Shown piece by piece: positions 60,991 through 64,000 of a stretch of 64,000 bases of DNA. The first letter of the stretch is position 1, and the number at the start of each line of letters is the position of its first letter. The stretch comes from Vespula vulgaris. Lineage: Eukaryota > Arthropoda > Insecta > Hymenoptera > Vespidae. Position numbers and translations under genes: made by a program. Location: contig NC_066587.1 of assembly GCF_905475345.1 (NCBI RefSeq), forward strand, positions 5,312,070 to 5,376,069, written 5' to 3'. Below the pieces are notes generated by a model. It was not told the DNA's origin and ran no database searches. It was given only the letters and a program-made list of their open reading frames with translations.

Positions 60991-63900
60991 TATTCTTGCG
61001 ATTTCCCTCGGGGAGGTAAAGACCCGTCCTTCGACCCATCTGACGCAACTGGGTCATGCAGTTCGATCATAAAACATTATCATCGCGATAATTCCTGTTA
61101 TTCCTCCTCGGGGACGTTGTGTATTTAATCAGGCAGCGTAGAAGTCCCGTTTCTATGTGACGGAAACGTCCATCCAATTAACGAATATATTTTTCGTATA
61201 ATTTTTCTTCGATGCAGATAACAAGTGCTAGATCGGTCGGTGCATCTACATGCGTATGTACACACGCACACACCAACTCGTACGGTCGATCGATTAAGAT
61301 TAATTATTCGCAAGAAGTTGGGCCGTACTTCGCTCGACTTATCTTCGTTGGATCGTTGTTAAACGAACTTCGTTCAACTTCGATCACGTATGCGCTGGCA
61401 TCGCGTGTTTTACCATCGCCGAACGTATTCGCTGAGCGAAGCGTGATTTGTCGAGGCGCTCGCTCATGGAAGTCAAAGCGGAATATATTATAATAAGAAC
61501 GTAGGCGCGAGTCGCTGCTAGGAACAACGAAAGATCGTGCATCGCGCGAGCGACAGCTGCCGCGTGACATTTAACATTTAAGTGGTAGGTAGCAAAGCTG
61601 ACAATCAAATGTGGGTGGATCGCTTCGCAATATTTACTCGATGAATTAAACCCATCGGAGAAATTTATCCCACACATAATTACCAGTTGGTTCTGGGCCC
61701 GCTGAGAACGGGTTGCAAAGTGTGAATTTTAATCTCGTTGTTTGCTTCCTCTCTTTCTCTTAATCTTTTTTCTTTCCTTCTCGCTTTTGACTCATGCCCC
61801 GCCTTAATTATAGACACTATCGTTAATTCATCGTACCTACGTCGAAGTTGCCACGTATTTCTGCACTTTTTGCTTAAACGCTCCTTCCACTTCCGTGCTG
61901 GGTCTCGTAAAAGATATCTCGAAAGTCACATTTCGTTGGTTGTCTCCTTTACATAAGAACATATCCAATTAGGCAAAGAATCAACAGCCGTGACCAACGA
62001 TCTTTCTCGCCTCTGCACCGTCGTTTTTCGATTTATTCTATCTATCCCTCGGAAATCTGTTCCTCCTCGGGATATAGGAGGCCGAAGGTAAGAGGGAAGT
62101 GATAATTTTTGAAGGATTCGAGCCGTCATCGCGATCGGCCGAGAGGATCGTACAACCCACGAAAGAAGGGAAAGGAAGAAACGAACGACAGGTAAAACGA
62201 AAACAATGATCTTACCTGTATCGATCGAAGCGGTTTAGACTCTAATTAAACGATAAGCAACTTGGAATCCTTGGCCGGAAATAGTCTGGGTTCCCGGTAT
62301 ATGAGTCAGAGTTGAGATAAATTTTTGCTCGATCGTGAGATTTATATTCTTTTATTTCGCGGAGCACGCTATAGGTAAAGGGTGAGTGCTGACCGTCTAC
62401 GCGATAACGACCTTCTCTCACGAGTCTCGTTCGTTCGTACGACGGTTGGATATCATTGCGACGAATATTTTTCATCTTTTCCATCGTCGCGAAACACGCA
62501 TGATCCTTCGTCGAAGTAGATGAATTATTCAGGCTGCTGTTAAAGTAGAAAATACAAAGCGTATTTACGTTCTGCCATTTTCCTTTAAACGAAGCGTAAC
62601 CGAGGTAAATGATTTCGATCTATTCGTAGATCGTAACACGAATTACGTTCTTGATCGCGCTGCGGTTGTTCTCCGAGTCGGGCAACCGAATCTCGAAGAT
62701 ACTTCGTAGACGATGAATATCTGGATTCATTACCGCGTATAAAATACGAGATTAATTGCCGTGATACTTTTTTTCGCTCTTCGCCGACTCGAAACAGCGG
62801 ACACCCTTTTTCTCGCTCTATTCATCGTCTACTACCTTTCTACGTCAGTGTAAGCGATATCGTTGTGGATGTACTTACGTGCAACGGGAACGATCGCCAC
62901 GTTGTTACGGCCCGATGAACCTGACTTCGACTACGATTCAATGCTACAAGATCCTTCCTCCTTTCGAACGATCGTCCTTTGCATCGTGCACCTGCACGGA
63001 ATTCCGTTTCCCCGTGATTCCCGGCATTGTCTATTCACCGGGCGATCGAGGAAATCGTTCGGGATAAAATTTATTGCACGGGAGAAGGGACTATTAAAAG
63101 AAAATAGTCGTCGATACGTCGGTCAAAGGAACTCGTTTCATTTATGGAGTCGATACGAAGTATCGATCGATGCATCCTCGGGTAGTACGTTTAATCGCAT
63201 CTATACGATCTCTTTATGTTAAGTGAAAATGAACTGTTTACTACGGCATGCTTAAAAAGTTAGTCCTTCGGTTAATTATCCTCGAGGAATCCTAATTAGG
63301 TTGATAACGTGTCGTGACGCTCGTGACGTCCTGCGTGTTAATAAAAGTATCGGCTTCGGTGTCGAATTTATGAGGTATGGTGGTTGGGCGTCATTTTTAT
63401 GCGCCTGGACATAAAATTTTGACGACTATTCCGAGCAACGGAATGCCAGGCGAATAGACTTTAATTTTATCATTAACAACGTTCCTTTCAATTTGTTCCT
63501 TTTATCTTTTTTATCTTTACCTCGGCTTTTACGTTCGTGTTTCTTATCTATATAAGCGTATAGGCATACATATTCATACGTAACACTTACGTATACCTAT
63601 ACAGGTTTTGTAAGCAGTTCGAAGACAAGTGTTTGAAAAAAAAGAAGAATTTGTAGTGTCACGAGAATAAATGATAAACGATTGACAATTCTATGTAAGA
63701 ATAAACGATCGACAAGAGATTTATCGTGGTCGTTGCGCGGAAAGATCGACGATGAATAAGAAGGGAATGATAGAAGAGGAGCCGAAGGGAAGCAGTAATT
63801 TATCGAAAAGAACCGGTGGCTCTAATATACCTTAATAGATATCCTATCGGCTGATTGGGGTACTTTCACGGTTGCTAGCGCTCCTCTAAGTGCTCCGTGG

Positions 63901-64000
63901 TACGAACGTTGGCGCTTGGAAACTTTAGTCGGCGGATGCGCACTATTAGAGGCTCGGCGCGCTGTTTTACTGCGCAGTAAATGCAGGTATAAGGCGCGCC

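Larger units (their letters stand above)
45501..64000. other. CpG-rich gene desert, possible long intron or regulatory domain
   Basis: About 18.5 kb in which no exon could be supported on either strand. Base composition shifts from AT-rich to much more CpG-containing sequence, with many CG-bearing words. That shift by itself creates long open frames (for example 57335-57868, 52399-52986 minus and 47917-48258), none of which shows a family motif or exon structure. The region holds GA/CT, TTC, ATGC and CGTT repeats, and TAATTA-type clusters near 60.7-61.0 kb. It may be the continuation of the UPF0489 intron, intergenic regulatory DNA of a developmental gene beyond 64000, or both. Confidence 0.5.

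Overview
The window looks like insect nuclear DNA, most likely from a bee or another hymenopteran. Evidence: spliced genes with many short (about 60-120 base) GT-AG introns, AT-rich gene blocks next to CpG-rich gene-poor DNA, many TA/GA microsatellites, and best-recognised proteins that are all ordinary animal orthologues. I saw no bacterial genes, CRISPR array, tRNA, rRNA or intact transposon. Exon boundaries were read by eye from reading frame plus splice sites. For every complete gene model the exon lengths sum to a multiple of three.

Layout: (1) 1-702, 3' end of geranylgeranyl diphosphate synthase (+). (2) 2245-21215, a minus-strand four-helix membrane protein resembling TMEM72, six exons. 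Its 14-kb first intron contains a complete, oppositely oriented 18-exon gene for a secreted M13 (neprilysin-type) zinc peptidase, 12437-17127. (3) 22918-44447, a gene-dense AT-rich block: FAM149-like (-), a small ankyrin-type membrane protein (+), bifunctional CoA synthase COASY (+), IFT22 (-), a glutamine-rich two-dsRBD protein (-), WBP11 (-), DDX20/Gemin3 (+), and the first three exons of a UPF0489/C5orf22-like gene (+). (4) 44448-64000, almost 20 kb with no exon I can recognise. From about 45.5 kb it becomes CpG-rich and carries low-complexity tracts and homeodomain-type TAATTA clusters. It looks like a long intron and/or a regulatory gene desert.

Functionally the dense block is mostly housekeeping: CoA synthesis (COASY), pre-mRNA splicing (WBP11), snRNP assembly (DDX20) and dsRNA binding. 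Two cilium-related genes (IFT22, FAM149-like) lie near each other, and IFT22 has a good RFX X-box just upstream of its start. The features most worth following up are an in-frame UGA-C followed by 28 coding-like codons in the TMEM72-like gene, a predicted alternative first exon that would give a glutamine-free dsRBD isoform, the nested M13 peptidase with an acidic insert, a miRNA-like hairpin behind DDX20, and the abrupt change to the CpG-rich desert inside the UPF0489 gene.
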